26,163 nt of DNA from CAYJAD01 sp964370675 (GTDB taxonomy: Bacteria; Desulfobacterota; Desulfovibrionia; Desulfovibrionales; Desulfovibrionaceae): positions 1-26,163 of the forward strand of contig CAYJKC010000030.1 in NCBI GenBank assembly GCA_964370675.1, written 5' to 3'. The notes beneath the pieces were generated by a model. That model made no database searches and had not been told where the DNA came from. It saw nothing but the letters and a program-made list of their open reading frames with translations. The position numbers and the translations under genes were made by a program. Positions 9,327 to 17,026 of the stretch are shown in pieces. Each line of letters opens with the position of its first letter. The first letter of the stretch is position 1.

Positions 9327-9342
9327 TTTTATAATGGATTGA

Positions 9343-9885
9343 ATGTATATGTTTAATAATATTAAGTATGCTGTGCTTTTATTGCTGTTGGTGTTCTTGG
9401 TTTGTATCACAGCGTTTCAGCAAAATTGGCTGATAGTTAAAACCGTAGATGATAAAGGAGTTTTACTTGCTCCCATACCAAGTGATAAAGAGTTTTTTAT
9501 ACGATTTACTCACTCAGTGGCTCTAACTCCGGTGGATGAATTTTTTGGGGTTGATAATGGAGTAATAGCTTTAAAAAGTACGGTATATCATGATTTTGGA
9601 GCTGGTTTGCCACATATGGCTGAGCCTGGGCAAAGCATGATTTTTGAAGATGGGAAGATAGTTATAAGTGGATTTAACTTAAAAATACCTGTGCTGTATG
9701 TAAGAGTGGGGCGCATTGCAAAGCATGCTTTATATATTCCCAATATTTTTTCTGATAGCTTTGAGAAAATTAGTTTAGATAAATTCGTAAAGCCTGGACA
9801 GTCCCTAGCATTAAGTGTGCAAAGCATGTCTTTTTTGCAAGCGCTAATTCAAGGCAATGTGGATATAATGTGTTGGAACTGGTAA
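9343..9885 (+). CDS. DUF1850 protein of TAXI-TRAP systems
   Basis: This 180-residue protein has an N-terminal membrane anchor (residues about 8-25, IKYAVLLLLLVFLVC) and a soluble, probably periplasmic, domain. The FIRFTHSVALTPVDEFFGV segment near residues 48-66 is the HSV...PV.E motif of the DUF1850 family. Genes of this family commonly sit between TAXI receptors and fused TRAP permeases, as here: the permease starts 23 nt downstream. The molecular role is unknown; the context suggests an accessory factor for assembly or receptor docking. There is no convincing ribosome site for the ATG at 9343, and the second ATG at 9349 is an alternative start. Confidence 0.8.
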   Translation: MYMFNNIKYAVLLLLLVFLVCITAFQQNWLIVKTVDDKGVLLAPIPSDKEFFIRFTHSVALTPVDEFFGVDNGVIALKSTVYHDFGAGLPHMAEPGQSMIFEDGKIVISGFNLKIPVLYVRVGRIAKHALYIPNIFSDSFEKISLDKFVKPGQSLALSVQSMSFLQALIQGNVDIMCWNW

Positions 9886-9908
9886 TATAATTGAAATAAG
9901 GGGGACTC

Positions 9909-11990
9909 ATGAGTCAAAAAGATCAAGTAGAACAAAAAAATCCAGCTAGTGACTCAGCTTTAAAGGACGGCAAGTTAGATGCATCAGTAGCAGAGCATAT
10001 GAATGATACAGTTGATGTTGCTGAAATTGTTGCTAAATATGATAAAGAGGCCACCTATAGACAGTTTAAAGGGCATTTTGAAACCTTCATTAAAATCTTA
10101 TGTATTGCCTTTTCTGCCTTTCATCTTTATACCGCTGCTTTTGGCGCTTTTGCACCGCAAATACAACGTTCTGTGCATTTAGGTTTTGTGCTTACTTTAG
10201 TCTACTTATTATACCCAGCTCGCAGTAAGAGCGATTTAAGTAAACTGGTTTGGTATGACGTAATTTTAGCCATACTTGGGGCGATGGTCTGTGGATATAT
10301 CGTATATAATTACGATGTTATTGTGCTTGAAGCCGGTCCACCAACACAGCTTGATTTAATTTTTGGTAGTATGGCCATTTTGTTAGTTTTAGAAGCTACA
10401 AGACGTATTGTGGGATTTCCCATTGCCTTAGTGGCTGCTATTTTCTTACTCTACGCGCTTTATGGTAACTATATCCCCGGAATTATGGGACATAAAGGCT
10501 TTACGGTCTCGCGTATTGTGGCCCATATGTATTTAACAACAGAGGGTATATTGGGCATGCCGCTGGGGGTTTCGGCATCATTTGTATTCTTGTTTGTACT
10601 CTTTGGTGCTTTCTTGCATAGTACTGGGTTAGGTAAATTCTTTATTGACCTAGCTCTTGCTGCTGCCGGTAAATATGTGGGCGGTCCAGCAAAGGTTGCT
10701 GTGCTTGCTAGTGGATTTTTTGGTACTATTTCAGGTAGTTCTGTTGCAAATACTGTGTCTACAGGAACATTTACCATTCCACTTATGAAAAGTGTCGGTT
10801 ACCGTGGGCACTTTGCTGGTGCAGTTGAGGCAGCTTCCTCCACAGGTGGGCAAATCATGCCACCAATTATGGGTGCTGCTGCCTTTATTATGGCACAATT
10901 TTTAGGGGTTAGTTATTTTGAAATTGCAAAAACTGCTATTATTCCTGCGTTGTTATACTATTTAGCTGTGGGCTTTATGGTGCATATGGAGGCCAAACGC
11001 CTTGGTTTGAAGGGTATTCCGGTTGAGCGTTTGCCTGTTACCATGAAGGTATTGCGTGAGGGCGGATATTTGCTTGTACCTATTTTCGTTTTAATTTATC
11101 TGCTAATGCAAGGTTATACTCCATTAAAATCAGCTTATTACTGTATTCTTACCACAGTAATTATTTCTGTGCTTGCTAATAATTGGAAGACTTACGTAAT
11201 TTCTAAGGCAAGTAATGAAGATATTGGTCAAAACTTGGTTAAATGTAATATATTAAATGGTAAGGACGCTTTAGCAGCCATGGAAAATGGTGCGCGTTTA
11301 GCCCTTGGTGTTGCAGCTGCTTGTGCTTGTACAGGTATTGTAATTGGTGTTGTCACACTTTCTGGCATGGGGTTAAAGCTTGCCAATGCTATCGTAGCAT
11401 TGTCTGGTGGTAGCTTCATGTTGACACTGGTGTTAACCATGTTTGCCTCCATTGTGCTCGGTATGGGTCTTCCGACCACTGCTAAATATATTGTGCTTGC
11501 AACCATTGCCGCACCAGCCATTAAAAGCTTTGGTGTGCCAGATATGGCAGCACACTTGTTTATTATGTATTTTGGTATTTTGGCAGATTTAACACCCCCT
11601 GTTGCCTTGGCAGCCTATGCTGCTGCTGGTATAGCACGTTCTGATCCCAATAAAACAGGATTTACCGCGGTTAAACTGGCCTTGGCAGGGTTTTTAATAC
11701 CGTATATTTTCTGCTATAACCCAGGTTTATTAATGATTAATACTACACCTATGGAAGTTGTATTTTATGTAGTAACAGCCTCCATCGGTATTATGTCACT
11801 TTCTTTTGCTAATGTTGGTTATTGGTTGCGTAATTTGCACATTTGGGAGCGCTTACCCCTTACTGCTGCAGCTATTGCGCTTATTACACCTGATTTAATG
11901 ACCGACTTAGTAGGTGCTGGTATCATGCTTGTAGTTTATATAATGCAAAAAATGATGCCTAATGATCCTAAAGCTAATATGGCAGCGTAA
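9909..11990 (+). CDS. Fused DctQM-type TRAP transporter permease
   Basis: This 693-residue inner-membrane protein starts at an ATG behind an AAGGGGG ribosome site. After a hydrophilic N-terminus of about 60 residues there are four membrane segments (small DctQ-like part), followed by the large 12-segment DctM-like part. Family signatures include ASGFFGTISGSSVANTVSTG, the STGGQIMPPIMGAAAF stretch, and a second copy of the pseudo-repeat (GMGLPTTAKYIVLA) in the C-terminal half. Length is typical of fused TAXI-TRAP permeases. With the receptor encoded upstream it should drive sodium-coupled uptake of an unknown carboxylate or amino-acid substrate. No clear terminator follows before the perR region. 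Confidence 0.93.
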   Translation: MSQKDQVEQKNPASDSALKDGKLDASVAEHMNDTVDVAEIVAKYDKEATYRQFKGHFETFIKILCIAFSAFHLYTAAFGAFAPQIQRSVHLGFVLTLVYLLYPARSKSDLSKLVWYDVILAILGAMVCGYIVYNYDVIVLEAGPPTQLDLIFGSMAILLVLEATRRIVGFPIALVAAIFLLYALYGNYIPGIMGHKGFTVSRIVAHMYLTTEGILGMPLGVSASFVFLFVLFGAFLHSTGLGKFFIDLALAAAGKYVGGPAKVAVLASGFFGTISGSSVANTVSTGTFTIPLMKSVGYRGHFAGAVEAASSTGGQIMPPIMGAAAFIMAQFLGVSYFEIAKTAIIPALLYYLAVGFMVHMEAKRLGLKGIPVERLPVTMKVLREGGYLLVPIFVLIYLLMQGYTPLKSAYYCILTTVIISVLANNWKTYVISKASNEDIGQNLVKCNILNGKDALAAMENGARLALGVAAACACTGIVIGVVTLSGMGLKLANAIVALSGGSFMLTLVLTMFASIVLGMGLPTTAKYIVLATIAAPAIKSFGVPDMAAHLFIMYFGILADLTPPVALAAYAAAGIARSDPNKTGFTAVKLALAGFLIPYIFCYNPGLLMINTTPMEVVFYVVTASIGIMSLSFANVGYWLRNLHIWERLPLTAAAIALITPDLMTDLVGAGIMLVVYIMQKMMPNDPKANMAA

Positions 11991-12137
11991 GTTTTAAAGA
12001 AAGCTATAATGGAGGGTTTGATAGGTTTTTGTGAAGTGTGAAGTTAAATAGCTAATAAAAAATGAAAATATTTTATTGACATTTTTTCTATTTGATAATA
12101 GTTTCCATTAAGGAATTGTACAAACTTTAGACTCAAG

Positions 12138-12154
12138 AAATACAACTTGTATTT
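12138..12154. promoter_or_regulatory. Perfect 8-1-8 palindrome, candidate PerR operator
   Basis: AAATACAA-C-TTGTATTT is a perfect inverted repeat centred on C12146, 46 nt before the perR start. Its inner 7-1-7 arrangement has the geometry of Fur/PerR-family boxes, although the bases differ from the Bacillus PerR box. Its right arm supplies the possible -35 element of the proximal promoter. Inferred role: autoregulation of perR and the rubredoxin gene. Confidence 0.6.
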
Positions 12155-12175
12155 TCAGTCACTTATTTGTATTTT
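12147..12175 (+). promoter_or_regulatory. Candidate perR promoter overlapping the palindrome
   Basis: TTGTAT (12147-12152), a 17-nt spacer and TATTTT (12170-12175) would start RNA near 12182, just before the GGAGG at 12191-12195. An alternative is a perfect TTGACA at 12076-12081, but its only 17-nt-spaced partner (TAGTTT) is poor. Confidence 0.35.
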
Positions 12176-12200
12176 ATTGAAAACTCCTTTGGAGGCTAAT

Positions 12201-12587
12201 ATGACACAGAGCAGAATGACCAAACAACGCTCAATTATTTTAGAAGAACTACGCAAAACTAAAACACATCCAACCGCTGATGAATTGTATGGTATTGTGC
12301 GTAAGCACATGCCACGCATTAGCCTTGGGACAGTGTATCGTAATTTGGATTTATTGGCTGAAACCGGTGAAATTATAAAGCTTGAATCAGCTGGAAGCAT
12401 TAAACGCTTTGATGGTGACACTTCATGGCATCAGCATGTACGTTGTGTACATTGTGGGCGCGTTGGTGATGTAATGCAACCGCAATCTATACCATGTGTT
12501 GAGCATATTCATGTGGATGGTTTTGTAATAACAGGGGCGCGCATTGAGTATGATGGGGTTTGCAAGCAGTGTTCTGGAGCCAATTAG
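12201..12587 (+). CDS. perR: Fur-family peroxide-responsive repressor (PerR-type)
   Basis: This 128-residue protein is a Fur-family regulator. The start at 12201 is chosen over the upstream in-frame codon at 12147 because of GGAGG at 12191-12195 and a fit to family length. A winged-helix domain (residues about 1-75, recognition helix SLGTVYRNLDLL) is followed by the dimerisation domain. The five regulatory metal ligands of Bacillus PerR have counterparts at His36, Asp71, His77, His79 and Asp90. The Asp at the fifth position favours PerR-type iron/peroxide sensing, though it does not prove it. Structural zinc ligands are Cys82/Cys85 and Cys121/Cys124. The rubredoxin-like gene follows 59 nt downstream. 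This recalls the rbr-fur-rdl operon of Desulfovibrio vulgaris, but no rubrerythrin gene is present here. It probably controls its own operon through the palindrome upstream. Confidence 0.85.
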   Translation: MTQSRMTKQRSIILEELRKTKTHPTADELYGIVRKHMPRISLGTVYRNLDLLAETGEIIKLESAGSIKRFDGDTSWHQHVRCVHCGRVGDVMQPQSIPCVEHIHVDGFVITGARIEYDGVCKQCSGAN

Positions 12588-12646
12588 CTACAGAACGATT
12601 TGATTTCGCCCCTAATTGTTAATCTTAAATTTTTATGGAGAAATTT

Positions 12647-12826
12647 ATGGCTGAAGCAAAAGATATGTGGCGTTGTCAAGTTAATAATTGTGGATATGTA
12701 TATGATCCTGATAGAGGGGATAAAAGGCGTAAAATACCCTCGGACACTAAGTTTGAAGATTTACCAGAAGATTGGTGTTGCCCAGTATGCAAAGCTACTA
12801 AGAAAAGCTTTGTAGCCATGGGCTAA
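12647..12826 (+). CDS. Rubredoxin-like protein with CX4C first cysteine pair
   Basis: This 59-residue protein binds one Fe through four cysteines and carries single electrons, probably to peroxide- or oxygen-detoxifying enzymes. The start at 12647 has GGAG seven bases upstream; an in-frame ATG at 12635 lacks such a site. Core features of rubredoxin are present: CGYVYDP, the LPEDW segment and CPVC. Two points are unusual. The first pair is Cys10-X4-Cys15 instead of CX2C, and Cys44 directly precedes the second pair Cys45-X2-Cys48, giving five cysteines. As I recall, CX4C spacing is known from rubredoxin-like proteins of Desulfovibrio. The gene is the last of the perR pair and is followed by a clear terminator. 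Confidence 0.88.
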   Translation: MAEAKDMWRCQVNNCGYVYDPDRGDKRRKIPSDTKFEDLPEDWCCPVCKATKKSFVAMG

Positions 12827-12834
12827 AAATATCA

Positions 12835-12867
12835 AAAACCCCCAAGGTGCTTTGCTTTGGGGGTTTT
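12835..12867. terminator. Bidirectional terminator between rubredoxin and 4Fe-4S genes
   Basis: AAAACCCCCAA (12835-12845) pairs perfectly with TTGGGGGTTTT (12857-12867) around 11 nt. The arms supply T on the plus strand and, read in reverse, on the minus strand, so it can end transcripts of both convergent genes (stops at 12826 and 12894). Confidence 0.85.
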
Positions 12868-12893
12868 AAATTCTAATATAAATTCTTTAACTT

Positions 12894-13607
12894 TTATGAT
12901 AGATTCTTAAACTCACCATCTCGCTTTAGCACCAGATGTTTAATGGTGCAGGCTGAACCCTCATTTTTTTCCATATACATTTTTAATGCTTGCTCAGCCA
13001 TATGTGCAATACCATTACAACATGGCACTTCCATACGTAAGGTGCTAAGTGTTTTTGGCTGATTTAATGCTAATAATGTGTAAAGCTTGTGTGTTAATTC
13101 GTCTTGAGACTCAAACTTTGGGCAAGCTAGGAAAATGCTTTTTTCTTGGCGCAGTTTTGCAAAATTCTCATAACTTGGAGGTACACAATCTGCCACAAGG
13201 CAAAACTCATCTTGCCAAAACTTACTGTCAGCTTGAATTAGGCGTAGCTTTAAGGGCCATTGTATAGTGTTGTTGCTTGACGTATTTTCATGTAATGATT
13301 GGCAAGATATATTGGAAGATGCAAAGCAGTGTTGTGAAATAAGTCCATTTTGCTCTTTAATACGCTCTTGTTGCAATGCATGTACAGCCGCCTCATCAAA
13401 GGGACTAGCCTCACGTTCAATTATTTTTAAAGCATTTTGAGGGCATGCTTGTAAACAAGCTCCAAGCCCATCACAAAGATGATCAGAAATGACCTTTGCC
13501 TTGCCATTTTCAATTATTAAAGCATGCTCGGCGCAATCCAATATACATTGACCACAACCATTACAAAGTTCTTCATCAATTTCGATGATTTTTCGAGTAA
13601 TTTTCAT
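12894..13607 (-). CDS. Ferredoxin-type 4Fe-4S protein with Cys-rich C-terminal domain
   Basis: This 237-residue soluble protein has an N-terminal two-motif ferredoxin domain. Motif 1 is complete: Cys15, Cys18, Cys21, Cys25 (CNGCGQCILDC). In motif 2 (CDGLGACLQACP) the second ligand position is Leu48, leaving Cys45, Cys51 and Cys55. After a linker the C-terminal domain (about residues 120-237) carries further conserved-looking cysteines, including one in FLACPKF and a pair in MEVPCCNG, and no recognisable catalytic motif. A role in electron transfer is likely; the partner is unknown. It is last in the minus-strand block, 40 nt behind typA, with no obvious ribosome site, and ends at the shared terminator. 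The CDGLGAC form recurs in a conserved family of anaerobes, so it is not sequencing error. Confidence 0.8.
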   Translation of the reverse strand: MKITRKIIEIDEELCNGCGQCILDCAEHALIIENGKAKVISDHLCDGLGACLQACPQNALKIIEREASPFDEAAVHALQQERIKEQNGLISQHCFASSNISCQSLHENTSSNNTIQWPLKLRLIQADSKFWQDEFCLVADCVPPSYENFAKLRQEKSIFLACPKFESQDELTHKLYTLLALNQPKTLSTLRMEVPCCNGIAHMAEQALKMYMEKNEGSACTIKHLVLKRDGEFKNLS

Positions 13608-13647
13608 ATAAATATTATTTTAAATATATTTTTGTAAATATATCTTG

Positions 13648-15501
13648 CTATTTACTTTGCTCTGCTTGTTTCTTTTTACTGCCCAAAAGTTGATGCCTTT
13701 TTTGCGCCGTAAGAACATTTTTACGCAAGCGTATGGATTCTGGTGTTACTTCCACCATTTCATCTTCGCGCACAAAGTGCAGAGCAAATTCTAAAGTCAT
13801 GGGGCGCACTGGGGTTAGGATAACATTTTCATCCTTACCAGATGCACGCATATTAGTAAGCTTTTTCTCCTTAGTTGGGTTTACATCAATATCGTTATCT
13901 CTATTATGTTCTCCAACAATCATGCCTTCATATACAGCTGTACCAGGTGGAACAAAAAGCACCCCACGTGGTTCAAGGTTAAATAGCGCATAAGGCACAG
14001 CATTACCATTTCTGTCTGCCACAATGGAACCATTAAAGCGAGTAGGGAAGTCTCCGCGCCACTCTTCATATCCGGCCAAGAGTGAGTTCATAATGCCAGT
14101 ACCGCGTGTATCAGTTAAAAACTCATCTCTATATCCAATAAGACCGCGTGATGGAACAGAAAATTCTAAGCGCACCCTGCCTGTTCCGCCGCTTTTATCG
14201 TTGATGCAATTGAGCATGCGTCCTTTGCGTTGTGCTAGTTTTTCTGTAACAACGCCCATAAAATATTCATCACAGTCAACATAAAGATGTTCTATGGGTT
14301 CTAAAAGCTCCCCATTGGGGGCTTTTTTTAATATAACTTCTGGGCGACCAACTGATAACTCAAAACCCTCACGGCGCATAGTTTCTATGAGAATAGCCAT
14401 TTGAAACTCACCACGTCCCTTAACCAAGAAAGCATCACGCTCGTCAGTTTCCTCTACACGAATGGCCACATTACGCAAAGCTTCCTTGCATAATCGCTCC
14501 CAAATAACACGGCTTTGCACAAGCTTTCCTTCACGCCCCGCTAAGGGAGATGTATTAATACCAAAGCGCATGGCAACTGTAGGCTCATCTACTCGTATGC
14601 GCGGCAAGCTGCGTGGTGCATCCTTGGTACAAATGGTATCACCAATGGTTACATCTTCAATGCCGGCAAGAACCACTATGTCACCGGGCATGGCACTTTC
14701 TACTTCTGTTAAATGCAAACCGCCATAAACTTGAAGCTTACTAACCCTAAGAGGGGTAACTTGATTGTCTGGGCCCATGCAAACTAATGCATCCTTAGCA
14801 TTGATTTGTCCATGCATAATGCGCCCAACCGCCAAGCGACCAAGATAGTCAGAATAATCTAAATCAGCCACCAACATTTGAAATGGTTCTTCGGGATTAT
14901 GACTTGGACCAGGTATGGCCTCTAAGATGGTATCAAAAAGCGGAGCTAAGCTTTCGCCTTGTTCATCAAGGCTTTTCATAGCAACACCATCACGACCGAT
15001 GGCATAAAGCACAGGAAACTCTAATTGTTCCTCTGTGGCATCTAGGTCAATAAATAGGTCATAAACTTCATTTAATACTTCTTGGGCTCTAGCATCTTTG
15101 CGATCAATTTTATTTATAACCACAATAACATGCAGACCAGCTTCAAGAGTTTTACGCAAAACAAAACGGGTTTGCGGTAAGGGACCCTCAGAAGCATCTA
15201 CCAGCAAAATTGCACCACTTGCCATGGATAATGCGCGCTCAACCTCACCACCAAAGTCGGCGTGACCTGGTGTATCAATAATATTGATTTTTACACCATT
15301 CCAAGAAACAGCACAGTTTTTTGCAGCAATGGTAATGCCACGTTCGCGCTCAAGGTCCATGGAGTCCATAATACGGTCATCCACTTGTTGGTCTGCACGA
15401 AATATCCCACTTTGACGAAAAAGTGCGTCAACAAGAGTGGTTTTGCCATGGTCAACGTGCGCAATAATAGCAATATTGCGAAGTAAAGAATTGTTTTGCA
15501 T
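13648..15501 (-). CDS. typA: Translational GTPase TypA/BipA
   Basis: This 617-residue protein is a ribosome-associated GTPase of the EF-G superfamily, linked to ribosome assembly and stress adaptation. The GTPase domain shows G1 AHVDHGKTT (residues about 14-22), the RERGITI switch I signature, G3 DTPGHADFGGE and G4 NKID. Domain II, EF-G-like domains III and V and the BipA-specific C-terminal domain follow, with the typical SRGLIGYRDEFLT and NSLLAGYEEW segments. Length matches the family. The ATG at 15501 has no clear Shine-Dalgarno sequence. It starts 23 nt after the O-antigen ligase-like gene, so it is probably co-transcribed with it. Confidence 0.97.
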   Translation of the reverse strand: MQNNSLLRNIAIIAHVDHGKTTLVDALFRQSGIFRADQQVDDRIMDSMDLERERGITIAAKNCAVSWNGVKINIIDTPGHADFGGEVERALSMASGAILLVDASEGPLPQTRFVLRKTLEAGLHVIVVINKIDRKDARAQEVLNEVYDLFIDLDATEEQLEFPVLYAIGRDGVAMKSLDEQGESLAPLFDTILEAIPGPSHNPEEPFQMLVADLDYSDYLGRLAVGRIMHGQINAKDALVCMGPDNQVTPLRVSKLQVYGGLHLTEVESAMPGDIVVLAGIEDVTIGDTICTKDAPRSLPRIRVDEPTVAMRFGINTSPLAGREGKLVQSRVIWERLCKEALRNVAIRVEETDERDAFLVKGRGEFQMAILIETMRREGFELSVGRPEVILKKAPNGELLEPIEHLYVDCDEYFMGVVTEKLAQRKGRMLNCINDKSGGTGRVRLEFSVPSRGLIGYRDEFLTDTRGTGIMNSLLAGYEEWRGDFPTRFNGSIVADRNGNAVPYALFNLEPRGVLFVPPGTAVYEGMIVGEHNRDNDIDVNPTKEKKLTNMRASGKDENVILTPVRPMTLEFALHFVREDEMVEVTPESIRLRKNVLTAQKRHQLLGSKKKQAEQSK

Positions 15502-15524
15502 AAAAATAAATGGGGTTAGAAATT

Positions 15525-16922
15525 TTAAGAATTATCCTGCTTGGTATTTGAAAGTCGAGGTGCAGTATAAGCAAATAAAAAACTGGCAAAATAAGCAAAA
15601 GCATATGTATTATAAATCTTTTGCGAAATAATTATCATCATATAACCGCCTAAGGTAAAAATCATTGCTAGAACAAAAATATCTTTACTTTGGCGATAAT
15701 ACTTAATGCTAATATAAAAAACGCATGATATAATTAATAAAAAAATACCAAGTCCCACAATGCCTTTTTGTGAGGCTAAATGCGTGTACTCTGATAATGC
15801 AGGTGTAATGCCTAGGTCAACATAAATTTTTAGCTCCCCTGCACCTTCTAAGTTTTCTTTTTCTAATGCTCTCCAAAATTTTTTGCGACCATGTGATTCA
15901 ATACCCATGGGGTTATCTAAACCAATTTGCATGTGTGCTATGAATAAAGTGGCACGTGTAAATAATTTGGGTATAGTTTCAGGGAGTTTAGTATAGTTAA
16001 ATGGTGGTGTATTGGGATCTTGATTAATTAATTTAACGTGATTTGCAACGTTTGCCGCTGCTGTAAATGTATTTTGTATCTTATGCCCTATGGGGGTATG
16101 CATAATGGTTAGAGTAAGAGCTATAAGTGCCATGACACTAGTTAATGATGTGAGTATAAAAGTTTTTTTAGGTCCAATAAATTTAGTAATTTCATATAGT
16201 ATAACTAGACCTAAAAAGAAGGTTCCTGCTAAAATGCCAGATAATGTATGACACCATAAAAAGCTTGCATACAGAATAGTTGGTAATAAAAGCCATGTTT
16301 TTTGGGCATATTTTTTGTAGAAATACCAAGAAATTCCAAAAACAGGGAAAATGCCCCCTGCCAAGTATCCAGGTTCAGCATAAAGTCCGCGTATGCGCCC
16401 TTCATAATATGATGGCGGCCACCAACCGCCGTCTAGCTTTTCAACTCTAAAATAATGATTTATCGAAATAAGAAAATCTTTCACTTGGCTTACACCAAGG
16501 TTTGCCATAGTTTCAAGCATCATGTGTATGGCATTTAGCAAAAAGCCCAAACCTATGGCATAAATAAATATTTTTTTCGCTTGATCTCGCTTAACTAAGT
16601 AAAAGATTAAGCTAAACCATATAGCCATGCCATACCCCCATATATATAAAAAGTATATGGGAATAATTAAGATTTTGTATTTATAAATTGTTTGCCACCA
16701 TGCAAAAGAAAGTAGCAAGCTAATCATGCCAAGAATACTAAATGGATATTGTAGTTGCCAAGATTGTTCTTCAAAAAAAGGGCGATATGGGAAGTAATTA
16801 AAGCACCATAGTACAATTACAAGAATGGCACAAATAAATGAAAAGTTTAAAAGAATCCTTTGAATTAGCAGGGGGGGATTATTTTCAAAAAAATCAAAAT
16901 TCAAAGTTTGTGTAGTATTCAT
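15525..16922 (-). CDS. O-antigen ligase/polymerase-like membrane protein
   Basis: This 465-residue integral membrane protein has about 10-12 hydrophobic segments. A large hydrophilic stretch between late segments (residues about 275-370) is as expected for the periplasmic loop of the Wzy/WaaL superfamily. RIRGLYAEPGYLAG at residues 176-189 is the typical Arg..Gly...Glu-Pro motif of that group. I chose the ATG at 16922 over a TTG at 16955 because a strong promoter predicts transcription to start near 16951. No well-placed ribosome site precedes 16922, and the AT-rich leader may suffice. Whether it ligates or polymerises a polysaccharide cannot be decided; no other clustered polysaccharide genes lie beside it. 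Confidence 0.72.
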   Translation of the reverse strand: MNTTQTLNFDFFENNPPLLIQRILLNFSFICAILVIVLWCFNYFPYRPFFEEQSWQLQYPFSILGMISLLLSFAWWQTIYKYKILIIPIYFLYIWGYGMAIWFSLIFYLVKRDQAKKIFIYAIGLGFLLNAIHMMLETMANLGVSQVKDFLISINHYFRVEKLDGGWWPPSYYEGRIRGLYAEPGYLAGGIFPVFGISWYFYKKYAQKTWLLLPTILYASFLWCHTLSGILAGTFFLGLVILYEITKFIGPKKTFILTSLTSVMALIALTLTIMHTPIGHKIQNTFTAAANVANHVKLINQDPNTPPFNYTKLPETIPKLFTRATLFIAHMQIGLDNPMGIESHGRKKFWRALEKENLEGAGELKIYVDLGITPALSEYTHLASQKGIVGLGIFLLIISCVFYISIKYYRQSKDIFVLAMIFTLGGYMMIIISQKIYNTYAFAYFASFLFAYTAPRLSNTKQDNS

Positions 16923-16957
16923 AAAAAAAATTGTCGTTAAGTCTGCAACCTCCAAAA

Positions 16958-16986
16958 AACATAGTATTTTTTTTTTTGAATGTCAA
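16958..16986 (-). promoter_or_regulatory. Strong sigma-70-type promoter for the O-antigen ligase-like gene and typA
   Basis: On the minus strand a perfect TTGACA (16986-16981) is followed by a 17-nt spacer with 11 consecutive A, then TATGTT (16963-16958). Predicted start is near 16951, giving a leader of about 29 nt to the ATG at 16922. A GGAGG at 16953-16949 falls at the transcript start and is too far from the ATG to be its ribosome site. Confidence 0.65.
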
Positions 16987-17026
16987 GTTATGCCCTTAAG
17001 TAAAAAGCTTTCTATCTATGTGATTT

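Noticed and set aside
12076..12104. Perfect TTGACA at 12076 as the perR promoter
   Set aside because: Its 17-nt partner TAGTTT is a poor -10; GATAAT is only 12 nt away. Kept only as an alternative.
12147..12200. Upstream in-frame start for perR at 12147
   Set aside because: It would add 18 residues outside the family fold, would include the candidate promoter, and has no ribosome site; GGAGG at 12191-12195 fits the ATG at 12201.
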